DNA of 48,741 bases from Nocardia araoensis NBRC 100135 (GCF_000308435.1 NZ_BAFR01000348.1:1-48741), one strand, 5' to 3'; counted from the first letter of the stretch, positions 17,160 through 26,301 are shown. Notes: generated from the sequence alone by a model not told the origin. Translations and numbers: made by a program.

Positions 17160-17582
17160 ATGCCGACCGATGACCAGGGACTCGCGCCCGCCTTCGCGCG
17201 GCTGCACCGGGAGATCAGCGCCCTCTACACCTCGATCGCGCGGCGCCTGGAGCTGACGAGTCAGCAAGCCGAATTGCTGTGCCTGCTCGGCGCCGACCGA
17301 CCGCGGTCCTTCGGTGAACTGGCCGCGATGCTCGGTTGTGACAAGACCAATGTGACCGGCATGGTCGACCGGCTGGAGCGGCGCGGGTTGCTCGTCAGGG
17401 AGACCGACCCCGGAGACCGCCGCGTGACTCGCGCGGTACCCACCGAACAAGGCTCGGCGGTGCGGCACAAGTTCCGCGCGGATCTGGAGCAGGAGCTGGC
17501 CCGCAGGCTTACCGGCATCGACCGCACTCGATTGATCGACCTCGTGACCGCGACGGCAACAGCCCTGGCCGACCACCGGTGA
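17160..17582 (+). CDS. MarR-family transcriptional regulator
   Basis: A 140-residue winged-helix regulator. The recognition helix region is FGELAAMLGCDKTNVTGMVDRLERRG, followed by the wing LLVRETDPGDRRVTRAVPTEQG. The ATG at 17160 has no clear ribosome site and may be on a leaderless transcript. It is divergent from the SDR gene at 16345-17070, its probable target, with the inverted repeat at 17099-17117 between them. A Cys in the DNA-binding helix region (LGCDKT) could make it redox-sensitive (inference). Confidence 0.9.
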   Translation: MPTDDQGLAPAFARLHREISALYTSIARRLELTSQQAELLCLLGADRPRSFGELAAMLGCDKTNVTGMVDRLERRGLLVRETDPGDRRVTRAVPTEQGSAVRHKFRADLEQELARRLTGIDRTRLIDLVTATATALADHR

Positions 17583-17679
17583 AATCCAACGTCGCTGAAA
17601 CCGACAGCAGATATAGGGTCACGCTTACTGTCTTGGTTATCCGAACTAACTTTTGCGCAGCATTACGTCACCCTTCGTT

Positions 17680-17697
17680 CGAGTAGTTCGCTACTCG
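17680..17697. terminator. UUCG-capped hairpin upstream of protease-nuclease gene
   Basis: CGAGTAG (17680-17686), the tetraloop TTCG and CTACTCG (17691-17697) form a 7-bp stem with a very stable loop. It lies in a locally AT-rich gap between marR and the protease-nuclease gene and may insulate the two, or act in the 5' leader of the latter. Confidence 0.4.
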
Positions 17698-17785
17698 TGT
17701 GCGGGCAAGGCCGTCACCAGAGAATGGCGATAGCTGGTGCGACGACGTCGTCGACACCGCGTTCACCTCGATCACGGAGTCACCC

Positions 17786-19639
17786 ATGCCTGCGAAAAAG
17801 AATTCATCCCGCCGGTCGCACACCGGAAACGACGCCCTTCTCGCCGCCCTGCGCAAATACATCCGCAGCAAGGGCGAGAACTTCCTCGAAGACCCCAATA
17901 TCTCCTCGATCGGCGTCGGCTACAAGCAAGTCGACGGGAAACCGACCGGCGAGATCGCGGTGCAATTCACCGTGCACGAGAAGGTGTCCGAACCGGAGGC
18001 GCTGGAAGCACTTGGCACCGCGGCGATTCCGAAGACCATCACCGTCGACGGGATCGAGGTACCGACCGACGTGCTGCAACGCACGTTCGAGCCCGCCTTC
18101 CGGCTGGTCACCGAAGCGGCCGCGCCCGAACGGAAGTCGCGCATGGATCCGATCGTTCCTGGCATCAGCGTCGCCCACCCCAGCACCACGGCGGGGACGA
18201 TCGGTTGCGTCGTCTACGACCGCGACGACGCGACACCGTATGTGCTCAGCAACTGGCACGTCCTGCACACCGCGGCGGGCAGGCTCGGCGACGACGTCGT
18301 GCAGCCGGGCCCGCGCGACGACAACCGGGTCGACCGCAACCGGCTCGGCAGGCTCGTTCGATCCCATCTCGGCACGGCGGGCGACTGCGCCGTAGCCGAC
18401 ATCGAGAACCGGCAGTTCAGCGCCGCTATCACCGGGCTGGATGTCGTTCCGGACCGTCTCGGCGAACCAGAGCTCGGCGACAAGGTGATCAAGAGCGGCC
18501 GGACCACCCAGGTCACCCACGGCATCGTGCGTCGCGTCGATGTGGTCGCCGAGATCGACTACCGAGGCGTCGGCACGAGGAACATCGGCGGCTTCGAGAT
18601 CGGGCCCGATCCGGCCCATCCCGCGGTCGACGGCGAGATCAGCAGCGGCGGCGATTCCGGATCGGCGTGGATGTTCAAGCTGCCCGGCGGGGAGACCAGC
18701 ACCGTGCTGGCCGGATTGCATTTCGCCGGCGAGACGGGCGCGGACACCGACGAGCACGCGCTGGCCTGTCTGCCGCAATCGGTGTTCGAGAAGCTCGGCA
18801 TCACTTTGACTCCGCCGGTCGCGGAGGAAGTCGCGGTCGTCGCCGGATACGATCCGCATTTCCTCGCGTCGCCGATCCCGGTACCCGAGGTGGAGGCCGA
18901 GGTCCGCCCGGACGTGGCGACCACCGTCGACGGCGCCGATGTCCTGCACTACACGCACTTCTCCCTCGCGATGCGCCGCTCGCGCCGCTTCGCCATCTGG
19001 GTGGCCTGGAACATCGACGGCAGCTCGATGAAGAAGCTGTCGCGCAAGAAGATCGACTTCGTCAAGGATTCGCGGCTCGACGCGGACGCCCAGGTCGGCA
19101 ACGAGTTGTACCGCGACAACCGGCTCGATCGCGGCCACCTCGCGCGACGCGCCGACCTGCTGTGGGGCAGCCTGCCCGAAGCACGGAAGGCCAACGAGGA
19201 TTCGTTCTTCTACACCAACATCACCCCGCAGATGGACGACTTCAACCAGAGCATGCGCGACGGGGTCTGGGGGCGGCTCGAGGACGCCGTCTTCGCCGAT
19301 GTCACTGTCGACGACCTGAAGGTGAGCGCGTTCGGCGGCCCGGTCTTCACCGATGAGGACCAGGAATTCCGGCAGGTCAAGATTCCACGCGAGTTCTGGA
19401 AGGTCATCGCGTTCCGGGAGAATGGTGAACTGAAGGCCCGCGGCTTCCTGCTGACCCAGAACCTGGACCAGCTCGAAGTGCTCGATCTCGACGAGTTCCG
19501 CGTCTTCCAGGTGCCGCTGACCGAGATCGAGCAGCGCGCGCGCTTCCACTTCCCGCAAGCGCTGCGGGACGCGGATCTGCAACTGGCGCCGGAGGAAGTA
19601 GCCGCCCCGCTGGACTCGGTCGCGGACATCCAATGGTGA
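17786..19639 (+). CDS. trypsin-like serine protease fused to DNA/RNA non-specific endonuclease (NUC1/EndoG type)
   Basis: A 617-residue two-enzyme fusion with no signal peptide or membrane helix, so probably cytosolic. Residues ~40-110 (SSIGVGYKQVDG ... AVQFTVHEKV) resemble the N-terminal part of NAL1-like proteases. Residues ~125-340 form a chymotrypsin fold with a full triad: H158 (SNWHVLH), D200 (GTAGDCAVADIE) and S291 (SSGGDSGSAW). Residues ~385-600 form a NUC1 nuclease with DRGH (catalytic H451) and the metal-site region YTNITPQMDDFNQ (N478, N487). The ATG at 17786 is preceded by GGAG. Both active sites look intact. A stand-alone conflict or cell-death effector, with the protease releasing or activating the nuclease, is inference. 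Confidence 0.85.
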   Translation: MPAKKNSSRRSHTGNDALLAALRKYIRSKGENFLEDPNISSIGVGYKQVDGKPTGEIAVQFTVHEKVSEPEALEALGTAAIPKTITVDGIEVPTDVLQRTFEPAFRLVTEAAAPERKSRMDPIVPGISVAHPSTTAGTIGCVVYDRDDATPYVLSNWHVLHTAAGRLGDDVVQPGPRDDNRVDRNRLGRLVRSHLGTAGDCAVADIENRQFSAAITGLDVVPDRLGEPELGDKVIKSGRTTQVTHGIVRRVDVVAEIDYRGVGTRNIGGFEIGPDPAHPAVDGEISSGGDSGSAWMFKLPGGETSTVLAGLHFAGETGADTDEHALACLPQSVFEKLGITLTPPVAEEVAVVAGYDPHFLASPIPVPEVEAEVRPDVATTVDGADVLHYTHFSLAMRRSRRFAIWVAWNIDGSSMKKLSRKKIDFVKDSRLDADAQVGNELYRDNRLDRGHLARRADLLWGSLPEARKANEDSFFYTNITPQMDDFNQSMRDGVWGRLEDAVFADVTVDDLKVSAFGGPVFTDEDQEFRQVKIPREFWKVIAFRENGELKARGFLLTQNLDQLEVLDLDEFRVFQVPLTEIEQRARFHFPQALRDADLQLAPEEVAAPLDSVADIQW

Positions 19640-19657
19640 AGCAGGCCGGGACGGTCG

Positions 19658-20116
19658 CTACACGGCGCGGGATTTCGGAGGCGCGGTGAATCCTTCGGCG
19701 AATTCGATGAAGTTCTGCACGACCGTCTCGGCTTCCCGCCGGACACTTCGCTTGAGGAGTAGTCCGGGCAGTAAGAGTGAGGATTGCAGTTCGGTGTGAT
19801 ACCAGACCTGCGATCCCCCGCCGTCCTCGGTGACTTCGAACCAGCCACCGCCGCCGACGCCGACACAGCTGTCGACGACCTGCCACGACACGCGGTCCTC
19901 GGTCCAGTCGTATTCCAGCACCTGGAGATCGGACTTGCCGAGCGGAGTCTCGGCGGTGACGTAAACCCGCTGCGGGCGGCCGGATTCACCGCGGGTGGCC
20001 ACGCGCGCGTCCGAATGCGTCGACCATTCGGGAAGCATTTCGATCGCGGCGACCGCGTCGAACACCTGAGCGGGATCGACTCCGACGGCGAAATGGATAT
20101 CGGTTTTTACGCGCAT
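19658..20116 (-). CDS. SRPBCC (polyketide cyclase/dehydrase-like) family protein
   Basis: A 152-residue START/Bet v1-like protein. The N-terminal strand and helix (VKTDIHFAVGVDPAQVFDAVAAIEMLPEW) are the standard opening of small actinobacterial SRPBCC proteins, and the C-terminal long helix ends in VVQNFIEFAEGF. The fold makes a hydrophobic ligand pocket; the ligand is unknown. The ATG at 20116 follows GGAGGAG. It is convergent with the protease-nuclease gene, only 18 bp away. Confidence 0.8.
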   Translation of the reverse strand: MRVKTDIHFAVGVDPAQVFDAVAAIEMLPEWSTHSDARVATRGESGRPQRVYVTAETPLGKSDLQVLEYDWTEDRVSWQVVDSCVGVGGGGWFEVTEDGGGSQVWYHTELQSSLLLPGLLLKRSVRREAETVVQNFIEFAEGFTAPPKSRAV

Positions 20117-20554
20117 AACTCCTCCACCCCCGGGATCAACGCGGCCGATTCTGCCCGTGCCACTTCCCATCCGTCAACACGCGCCCGACGCGCAACCAAC
20201 AGGGATACGCAAAGTTCGATGTCAGAGGCTCTTCGTAGCCGAAAAAAGAAGTCAGCTATCTGCTAGCTATTCGGCGCGCAGGCGGTTACCGGCGAGTATA
20301 AAAGCGGTCGAATCCAGTGAAATCATCCCTGGAATTCGTGGTGCAACTCCGGCAGGAACTGGGCGAGGTGGTTTCATTTCCGGGTCGCAGTGCAGCACCA
20401 GCTCTCGTGCCAGGTCCACGCCGTCCGCGCGGCCTCTTCGTCTTCGGCCGACAGCTGAAGCGAGCCGGGGCGTGTCCGGTGGAACCATGCCCGGGTTATC
20501 GCCACCCACCGGAATGTCCACCGGACCGACCCTCGAGGCGCACGGCCGACGGTC
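20117..20554. other. interval without a confident gene
   Basis: No recognisable product is seen. One minus-strand frame of 84 codons (20267-20521) lacks a ribosome site and has low coding character. It may hold the SRPBCC promoter at its left side and the 3' end of the P450 transcript at its right. Confidence 0.4.
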
Positions 20555-21781
20555 TTACCGGGCCGTATCCGTCCAGGTGACGGGCAATTCGTGAACGCCG
20601 TAGATATTCATGTCGGTCCTGAGTTTCACCTCACCGGCGGGGATGGCGAGGTCGAGCGTCGGGAAGCGGCGCAGCAGTCCGGCGAAACCGGCGCGCATCT
20701 CGATGCGGGCCAGTTGCTGGCCGAGGCATTGATGGACGCCGTGGCCGAAGGACAGGTGACCGCGTGCCGTGCGGTGGAAGTCGAGGGTGTCGGGGTTGTC
20801 GAAGCGCTGGGGGTCGTGGTTGGCGGCGAGCAGGGACACGACGACGGTCGAGCCCTTGCCGATCGTTTCGCCGCCGAGTTCGATGTCGTCGGTGGCGTAG
20901 CGATAGAAGATGTCGGCAACGGACAGGTAGCGCATGAGCTCCTCGACGGCGTCGGGGAGCAGATCCGGATCGGCGCGCAGTTCGGCGAGCTGCTCGGGGT
21001 GCTCCAGCAACGCGAAGGTCCCCAGCGCGAGCATGTTGGCGGTGGTCTCGTGGCCCGCGAGCAGCAGCAGGAAAGCGATGCCGGTGAGCTCCTCGATGGT
21101 GAGGTCGTCGTGGCGGGCCAGGTCGGACAGGATGTCCTCGCCGGGTTCGGCGCGCTTGCGCGCGACCAGTTCGGCCAGATACGTGGTCATCGCACCGTAG
21201 GCGGCCATCTTCTCGTCCAGCGACTGGTCCTTGACCAGGAACTTGGCCGAGTTGACCTGGAAGGTCTCCCGGTCCGCGTACGGGACACCGAGCAACTCGC
21301 AGATCACCAGCGAGGGCACCGGCAGCGCGAACCCCGCGACCAGGTCGACCGGCGGGGTCAGGCGCGCCATCCGGTCCAGTTGCCGCTCTGCGATGTCGAT
21401 GATGTGCTGTTCGAGCTGCTTCATCCGTTTGACGGTGAAGGCGCCGGTCAGCTTCCGCCGCAGCCGGGTGTGGTCCGGGGGGTCCATGGCGATGAACAAA
21501 CCCGGCACCTGCGGGGACGGTTCGGTGGCGACGGGCATCCCGGGGGTCTCGTACGGCACGTGGACTATGCCGATGTCCTGACGGGAGCTGAACCGGGTGT
21601 CGGCCATGAGCCGGCGGACCGCGTCGTAGCCGGTGACGAGCCAGCCCTCGTGACCGTCGGGGAAGATCATGGGGCTGACCGGACGAACCTCCCGCAGCCG
21701 GGTGATCTCGCGGGGCGGATCGAAGGGCCCCGCGTTGCGCTCCAGGGGGAGGCCGTGCGGGATGGGGGCCGTTTGACTCAT
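20555..21781 (-). CDS. cytochrome P450 (CYP105/107-like)
   Basis: A 408-residue soluble class I P450. The I-helix motif AGHETT is at residues 242-247, the K-helix ExxR is E281-R284, and the heme-binding loop FGHGVHQCLGQQLAR places the thiolate at C352. The N-terminal part (DPPDHTRLRRKLTGAFTVKR) fits bacterial CYP105/CYP107-type hydroxylases. The start ATG at 21781 overlaps the ferredoxin stop (ATGA), so the two are coupled and the ferredoxin is the likely electron donor. The operon begins behind a SARP-type repeat array at 22154-22193. The substrate is unknown. Confidence 0.95.
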   Translation of the reverse strand: MSQTAPIPHGLPLERNAGPFDPPREITRLREVRPVSPMIFPDGHEGWLVTGYDAVRRLMADTRFSSRQDIGIVHVPYETPGMPVATEPSPQVPGLFIAMDPPDHTRLRRKLTGAFTVKRMKQLEQHIIDIAERQLDRMARLTPPVDLVAGFALPVPSLVICELLGVPYADRETFQVNSAKFLVKDQSLDEKMAAYGAMTTYLAELVARKRAEPGEDILSDLARHDDLTIEELTGIAFLLLLAGHETTANMLALGTFALLEHPEQLAELRADPDLLPDAVEELMRYLSVADIFYRYATDDIELGGETIGKGSTVVVSLLAANHDPQRFDNPDTLDFHRTARGHLSFGHGVHQCLGQQLARIEMRAGFAGLLRRFPTLDLAIPAGEVKLRTDMNIYGVHELPVTWTDTAR

Positions 21782-21996
21782 CGGGTTTCCTCTCGTGGCG
21801 ATTGTCGAACGATGGTGATCGCGCCGGACGGGCACAACTGGGCGGCCTCGCGGACGGCCGACTCCCACTCGGGCGCGGGTGTGGGGGCCAGCGGCACCAC
21901 CCGGCCGTCCTCGGGGTCCTGGTCGAATACTTCGGGGGCGGTCAGTACGCACATGCCCGCGCTGACGCAGCGATCCCGGTCCACGCTGAGCTCCAC
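21778..21996 (-). CDS. ferredoxin (3Fe-4S type)
   Basis: A 72-residue ferredoxin of the kind paired with actinomycete P450s. Cluster ligands are in DRCVSAGMC and the later QLCPSGAI, the spacing expected for a [3Fe-4S] cluster. It delivers single electrons to the P450 encoded immediately downstream with a 4-nt overlap. The start is the GTG at 21996, preceded by GAGAGG. That ribosome site overlaps the stop codon of the leader ORF at 22000-22131, so translation is probably coupled to that ORF. Confidence 0.93.
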   Translation of the reverse strand: MELSVDRDRCVSAGMCVLTAPEVFDQDPEDGRVVPLAPTPAPEWESAVREAAQLCPSGAITIVRQSPREETR

Positions 21997-21999
21997 CGG

Positions 22000-22131
22000 T
22001 TACCTCTCTTCCCGGCCGGCGGGGCGGGCGAGCGCACCGATGCGCGGTAGTGTCCGGAAGTCGGGGGCGAGCGAGGGCTTGTCCCCGTATGGCTTCGGTG
22101 CCCCGGCAGCTGCGGTTGCTGAACTGTTCAC
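22000..22131 (-). pseudogene. truncated duplicate of the ABC-ATPase 5' end, now a leader ORF
   Basis: A 43-codon ORF starting at the GTG at 22131. Its first ~20 residues (VNSSATAAAGAPKPYGDKPS) align with the start of the ABC ATPase at 28128 (VNNSAIAASGLRKTYGDKTI), including the diagnostic YGDK. After that the similarity fades and the frame ends at TAA (22000-22002), three bases before the ferredoxin GTG. The DNA upstream is also shared with the ABC operon, including the SARP repeats. This is a decayed copy of the exporter gene's beginning, kept as a leader whose stop sits in the ferredoxin ribosome site. Confidence 0.75.
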
Positions 22132-22193
22132 ACGAGAACTGTCGCCGTCCTGGCTGACACCGCCCTGACACCGACCTGACACGCCACCGACAC
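22079..22193. repeat. copy 1 of a ~115-bp duplicated promoter/5'-gene segment
   Basis: Aligns with 28077-28191 at roughly 80% identity by eye with a few 1-bp gaps. Shared landmarks are GTCCCCGTATG at the left, TTCACACG in the middle, ACTGTCG after it, and the CTGACAC repeats at the right. Here it precedes ferredoxin-P450. Confidence 0.75.
22154..22193 (-). promoter_or_regulatory. SARP-type operator (4 heptamers, exact 11-bp period), ferredoxin-P450 operon
   Basis: On the plus strand CTGACAC occurs at 22154, 22165 and 22176, and CCGACAC at 22187, all exactly 11 bp apart; read on the minus strand these are GTGTCAG direct repeats. SARP/AfsR regulators bind such heptamer arrays on one DNA face just upstream of the -10. 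The last repeat lies 23 bp before the leader ORF GTG, and GACAGT just downstream may be the -10, implying a leaderless transcript. A SARP is encoded divergently at 22404. Confidence 0.8.
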
Positions 22194-22403
22194 GGTGTTC
22201 GACCTGGTCGCGTCGCGGCCGCTCAGCCGCCGAAAGTCACCTCGCCGTAGCGCTTTCGTCCGGCTGCGGTGTCGTGACGTGAATGCGCGGTTGCAAATGC
22301 GCGGTCCGACCGAATCGGTGCCGGTCGCCGCCGGCGAAGTGGTTGTCACCCCCGGGGACGGGCGGCCCGGCTGACCACCGCGAGTCCACGGCAGAATGGT
22401 CCG

Positions 22404-25400
22404 GTGCAGATCGGGATGCTTGGACCGCTCGAGATCCGACTAGACGACGGTGGATCGATCGAGGTACCGGGCGCTCGGTTGCGAGCGCTGTTGATCGCCC
22501 TCGCGCTCGAACCTGGTCGCGTAGTCCCGAAAACGACTCTGGTCGATTGGATCTGGGGTGAGCAGCCGCCCGCCGACGCGGCGAACGCCTTGCAGGCACT
22601 GGTCTCCCGGCTGCGCAGGGTGCTGCCGGACGGGTCGCTCGACGGGCAGGCGGGCGGATACCGGCTGACGGTGGAACCCCGCTCCGTCGACGCCCTGCGG
22701 TTCGAACAGCTTCTCGACCAGGCCCGCGGCGGTGACGACGCGCGACAGGCCCAGCTGCTGCGCGAAGCCGTCGACCTGTGGCGCGGTGCGCCGATGCAGG
22801 ACGTCGGTATGCAGGACAGCGAGGCTTTCGACGCCGTGGTGACCCGGCTCGAGGGGCTGCGCCTGGCCGCCATGGAGGATCGCTATGAAGCGGAGATCCG
22901 CCTCGGCCGGGGTACGGAGCTGATCACCGAGCTGACCGAGCTGGTGGCCCGGCACCCGGTGCGGGAACGGCTCGTCGCCGCGCTCATGCGTGCGCTCGGC
23001 GCCGCGGGTCGTGGCGCCGAGGCGCTGCTCGTGTACCAGCGTGCACGGGAGGCGCTCGCCGACACGCTGGGTGTCGATCCCTCCCCCGAACTGTCCGCAT
23101 TGCACGTGGCGCTCCTGCGCGGCGAAGTGCGAGCGGAGGACAACGACCGCAAGACGAACCTGCGGGCCGAGTTGACCAGATTCGTCGGCAAATACGCCGA
23201 TATCGCCGCCGTGCGCGAACTCATCGCACACCATCGGCTCACCACGTTGACCGGTCCCGGCGGCTCGGGCAAGACCAGGCTGGCCCTGGAAACCGCGCGG
23301 ACCATGCTCGACGACCTGCCCGACGGGGCCTGGCTGGTGGAACTGGCGTCCGTGGGCGCGAATGGCGACGTGGCGCAATCGGCGCTCGCCGCGCTCGGAC
23401 TCCGGGACTCGTTGCTCGGCGGCGCACCGAACGCGGAACCGATGGACCGGCTCGTCGCGGCGATCCGGGAGCGCGAAACGCTGTTGATCCTGGACAACTG
23501 CGAGCACGTGATCGAGTCCGCCGCGGCGTTCGCCCACCGATTGCTCGGGGAGTGCCTGCGGCTGCGGATCCTGGCCACGAGCAGGGAACCGCTCGGCATC
23601 ACGGGCGAGGCGCTGTGGCAGGTCGAGCCGTTGGCGTTGCCCGCGGAGGGTGCGGATGCCGGCGAGATCGAGTCCTCCCCGGCCGTTCAGCTGCTGCGGG
23701 ACCGGGCCGGTGCCGTGCGCCAAGATCTCGCGGTCGATGCGGGCGCCCTGTCCACCATGGCGCGCGTCTGCCGGGCGCTCGACGGCATTCCGCTGGCGAT
23801 CGAACTGGCCGCGGCCAGGCTGCGCACCATGTCCCTCGACCAGCTCGCCCGCCGCCTCGACGATCGGTTCCGTCTGCTGACCGGCGGCAGCCGTACCGCG
23901 ATCCCGCAGCACCGGACGTTGCGCGCGGTGGTCGACTGGAGCTGGGAGCTGCTCACCGACGCGGAACGGCTGGTACTGCGCAGGCTCGCGGTGTTCTCCG
24001 GCGGTGCGAGCCTGGAGGCGGCCGAGCAGGTCTGCGCGGGGACAGTCAGCGGACCCGAAGGCCAGAAGAACGTGACGGTCGAGCGGTGGGAGGTGCTCGA
24101 GCTGCTGACCGCGTTGACCGAAAAATCCCTGCTGCGCACCGTGGAGGACGACGGGCCGCGCTTCCGGATGCTCGACACGATCAAGCAGTACGCCCGGGAC
24201 CGGCTCGAGGAATCGGGGGAATCGGATTCGGCCCGCCGAGCGCATCTGGCGTACTTCACCGAACTCGCCGACACCGCGGAGCCGTACCTGCGCCGTGCCG
24301 AGCAATTGACGTGGCTCGCCACGCTCGAGCTCGAACACGACAACATCGCTGTCGCGATGCGTGGCGCGCTCGCGGCCGCGGACGCGACCGGGGCGATGCG
24401 ACTCGCGGCGGCCGCGGGCTGGTACTGGTGGCTCAGCGGGCACAAGGCCGAGGGCATGGAGTTGATCGTCGCGGCCGCCGATATGTCCGGCGAGGTGGAC
24501 GACGAGATCCGGGCCAGGGTGTACGGGCTGGTCGTGCATTTCCTGAGTTCGGGGCCGAGCGACGAGCACCAAGTCGAGGAATGGATCCGCAAGGCATCCC
24601 TGTTCAGCCGACGCAGCAAGGGCCGATACCCGCTGCTGGCGTTCGTCGGCGCGCTGGAACGCATGCTGGAGGGACCGGACGCGTTGCTGCCCGCCTTCGA
24701 ACCGCTGCTCACCGACGACGACCCCTGGGTGCGGGCGCTGGCCCGGCTCCAGCTGGGCAAGGCGCGGATCGCGCTCGGCCAGGAAGGTCCGGAGGCGGAC
24801 GAGTACCTGGAGACGGCGCTCGCCGAGTTCCGGACCATCGGTGAGCGCTGGGGAATTTCGTTCGCGCTGACCGAGCTGGCGAATCGGATCGCCATGCGCG
24901 GCGACTTCACCGCCGCGTGCGAGCACCTCGATCAGGCGATCGCGGTGGTCACCGAGATCGGCGCGATCGAGGACATCTTCCTGATGCGGGCGCGGCAGGC
25001 TCAGCTGTACTGGCTGCTGGGTGACGCGGAGGCGAGCGCGGCTGCCATGGCCGAGGCGCAGCGGCACGCGGATCGGTCCGCCTGGCCGAACGCGCTGGCC
25101 GTACTCGCACTGGAGAAGGCGGAGCTGGCTCGCTGGAGCGGCGACACCGAGCAGGCATACCGGCAGATCGACGTCGCGAAGACCATGTTGGGCAGCGATG
25201 CGGAGCAGCCCTACGTCAGGGCGCTGATACACAACCTGCTCGGCTACCTCGCAGACGGTCTCGACGAGGCCCGCGAGCGACACGCCGCGGCCTTCCAAGC
25301 GGTGACCGATGCGGGGTACGCGCCGCTGATCGCCCAGATACTCGTCGGGATAGCGGATTTGGCGTTGCGTGCCGACCACGATGAGCAGGCGGTGCGGCTG

Positions 25401-25571
25401 CTCGCGGCGAGCGCAGGAGTGCGCGGCCGGTCCGACCGTTCCCAACCGGATGTGGCCAGGATCGAGCAGACCGCACGAGATCGCCTCGGCGAAGTGCGGT
25501 TCACCGAGGCGACGAAGGAAGGTACGCAAGCGAACTGGCGTGAACTGGTCGCCGCTGCGCTCGCTCGCTGA
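22404..25571 (+). CDS. SARP/AfsR-type transcriptional activator (winged helix-BTAD-NB-ARC-TPR)
   Basis: A 1055-residue regulator. Residues ~1-95 form an OmpR-like winged helix (MQIGMLGPLEIRLDDGG ... ALQALVSRLRRVLPDG), and ~96-250 a bacterial transcriptional activation domain (ending YQRAREALADTLGVDPSPEL). Next come an NB-ARC ATPase with Walker A GPGGSGKT at ~286-293 and Walker B LLILDNCEH at ~360, then helical TPR-like repeats from ~600 to the end. This is the AfsR-type large SARP layout. The GTG at 22404 has no strong ribosome site. It sits between two operons that both carry SARP heptamer arrays, so it is their likely activator, with ATP binding as a switch (inference). Confidence 0.93.
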   Translation: MQIGMLGPLEIRLDDGGSIEVPGARLRALLIALALEPGRVVPKTTLVDWIWGEQPPADAANALQALVSRLRRVLPDGSLDGQAGGYRLTVEPRSVDALRFEQLLDQARGGDDARQAQLLREAVDLWRGAPMQDVGMQDSEAFDAVVTRLEGLRLAAMEDRYEAEIRLGRGTELITELTELVARHPVRERLVAALMRALGAAGRGAEALLVYQRAREALADTLGVDPSPELSALHVALLRGEVRAEDNDRKTNLRAELTRFVGKYADIAAVRELIAHHRLTTLTGPGGSGKTRLALETARTMLDDLPDGAWLVELASVGANGDVAQSALAALGLRDSLLGGAPNAEPMDRLVAAIRERETLLILDNCEHVIESAAAFAHRLLGECLRLRILATSREPLGITGEALWQVEPLALPAEGADAGEIESSPAVQLLRDRAGAVRQDLAVDAGALSTMARVCRALDGIPLAIELAAARLRTMSLDQLARRLDDRFRLLTGGSRTAIPQHRTLRAVVDWSWELLTDAERLVLRRLAVFSGGASLEAAEQVCAGTVSGPEGQKNVTVERWEVLELLTALTEKSLLRTVEDDGPRFRMLDTIKQYARDRLEESGESDSARRAHLAYFTELADTAEPYLRRAEQLTWLATLELEHDNIAVAMRGALAAADATGAMRLAAAAGWYWWLSGHKAEGMELIVAAADMSGEVDDEIRARVYGLVVHFLSSGPSDEHQVEEWIRKASLFSRRSKGRYPLLAFVGALERMLEGPDALLPAFEPLLTDDDPWVRALARLQLGKARIALGQEGPEADEYLETALAEFRTIGERWGISFALTELANRIAMRGDFTAACEHLDQAIAVVTEIGAIEDIFLMRARQAQLYWLLGDAEASAAAMAEAQRHADRSAWPNALAVLALEKAELARWSGDTEQAYRQIDVAKTMLGSDAEQPYVRALIHNLLGYLADGLDEARERHAAAFQAVTDAGYAPLIAQILVGIADLALRADHDEQAVRLLAASAGVRGRSDRSQPDVARIEQTARDRLGEVRFTEATKEGTQANWRELVAAALAR

Positions 25572-25580
25572 AAACGCGGA

Positions 25581-25615
25581 AAAAGGCGCACGACACCGAG
25601 ATGGTGTCGTGCGCC
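25581..25615. terminator. bidirectional terminator between SARP and DUF4097 genes
   Basis: A perfect 13-bp stem (GGCGCACGACACC 25585-25597, GGTGTCGTGCGCC 25603-25615) with a 5-nt loop. On the minus strand it is followed by a T-tract (complement of AAAA at 25581-25584), so it terminates the exporter operon well; on the plus strand it lacks a T-tract. Confidence 0.8.
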
Positions 25616-25659
25616 CGTTGAGCGATGTAGGCGGGGACGGGATGGCGCAGCCGGGTGCA

Positions 25660-26301
25660 CTAGGCGGCGGTGGCGTGCCGGATGACGATGTTGCCGTACG
25701 AGTTACGCGCGTACACCCGCACGATTTCCTCATTGTCCGACCGGTCGACCGGCCGCATCTGGTTGCGTACCGTCCCGTGCTGGGCGTTGGTTTCCAACTG
25801 CACCGCGCTGCTCGGGCTGATTCCGACCTGCAACTCGCCCATGGACGTTTCCAGCCGGAGCACGCCGCGCGATGCTTCGCCGATGCGGATGTCACCCTTG
25901 GCGGTTTTCGCGGTCACCGAACCATGTGGGCGCTCGACGGTGATGTCGCCCGCGGATACCTCCAGGTCGCACTCGCCGAGTTCGCCCGCACCCAGCAATC
26001 GGCCCACGGCGGCGGTGCCCTTCAGCCGGGAGCCGGTGGGTACCTCGATGGTCAGCTCGATCGACGGGTTGCCGCCGAACGGGGTGTAGGTCCGCCAGTC
26101 TTTCGGCGTTCTGACGGTCAAAGTGCCTGCGCTGAAATCGATCCGGGTTTGCTCGGCGGCGCGCACGTCGCCTTTTCTGGTCGCATCGGCCGGGCGGACC
26201 TCGACGACGGTGTCGATACGGTCCGAGGCGATCACCGTGACGTGACCGGAGAGCACGTCGATGGTGACGGCGATCGGTTCCGGGGTTTCGAACGTGGGCA
26301 T
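25660..26301 (-). CDS. DUF4097 family beta-strand repeat protein
   Basis: A 213-residue protein made of short repeated beta-strands of the DUF4097 type (for example SGHVTVIASDRIDTVVEV, then LEVSAGDITVERPHGSV, KTAKGDIRIGEA and SMGELQVGI), predicted to form a beta-helix-like stack. No signal peptide is seen. The ATG at 26301 is preceded by GAGGAGAC. It is the last gene of the ABC exporter operon; DUF4097 proteins often neighbour ABC-2 exporters in actinomycetes, with unknown role. Confidence 0.88.
   Translation of the reverse strand: MPTFETPEPIAVTIDVLSGHVTVIASDRIDTVVEVRPADATRKGDVRAAEQTRIDFSAGTLTVRTPKDWRTYTPFGGNPSIELTIEVPTGSRLKGTAAVGRLLGAGELGECDLEVSAGDITVERPHGSVTAKTAKGDIRIGEASRGVLRLETSMGELQVGISPSSAVQLETNAQHGTVRNQMRPVDRSDNEEIVRVYARNSYGNIVIRHATAA

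Noticed and set aside
20267..20521. 84-codon minus-strand frame downstream of the P450 gene
   Set aside because: No ribosome site, poor coding character and no recognised motif.
22440..25895. Very long minus-strand open frame (about 1150 codons) opposite the SARP gene
   Set aside because: It is a GC-driven antisense frame. The plus strand has clear SARP, NB-ARC and TPR motifs, while this frame is low-complexity Arg/Gly/Gln sequence without motifs.
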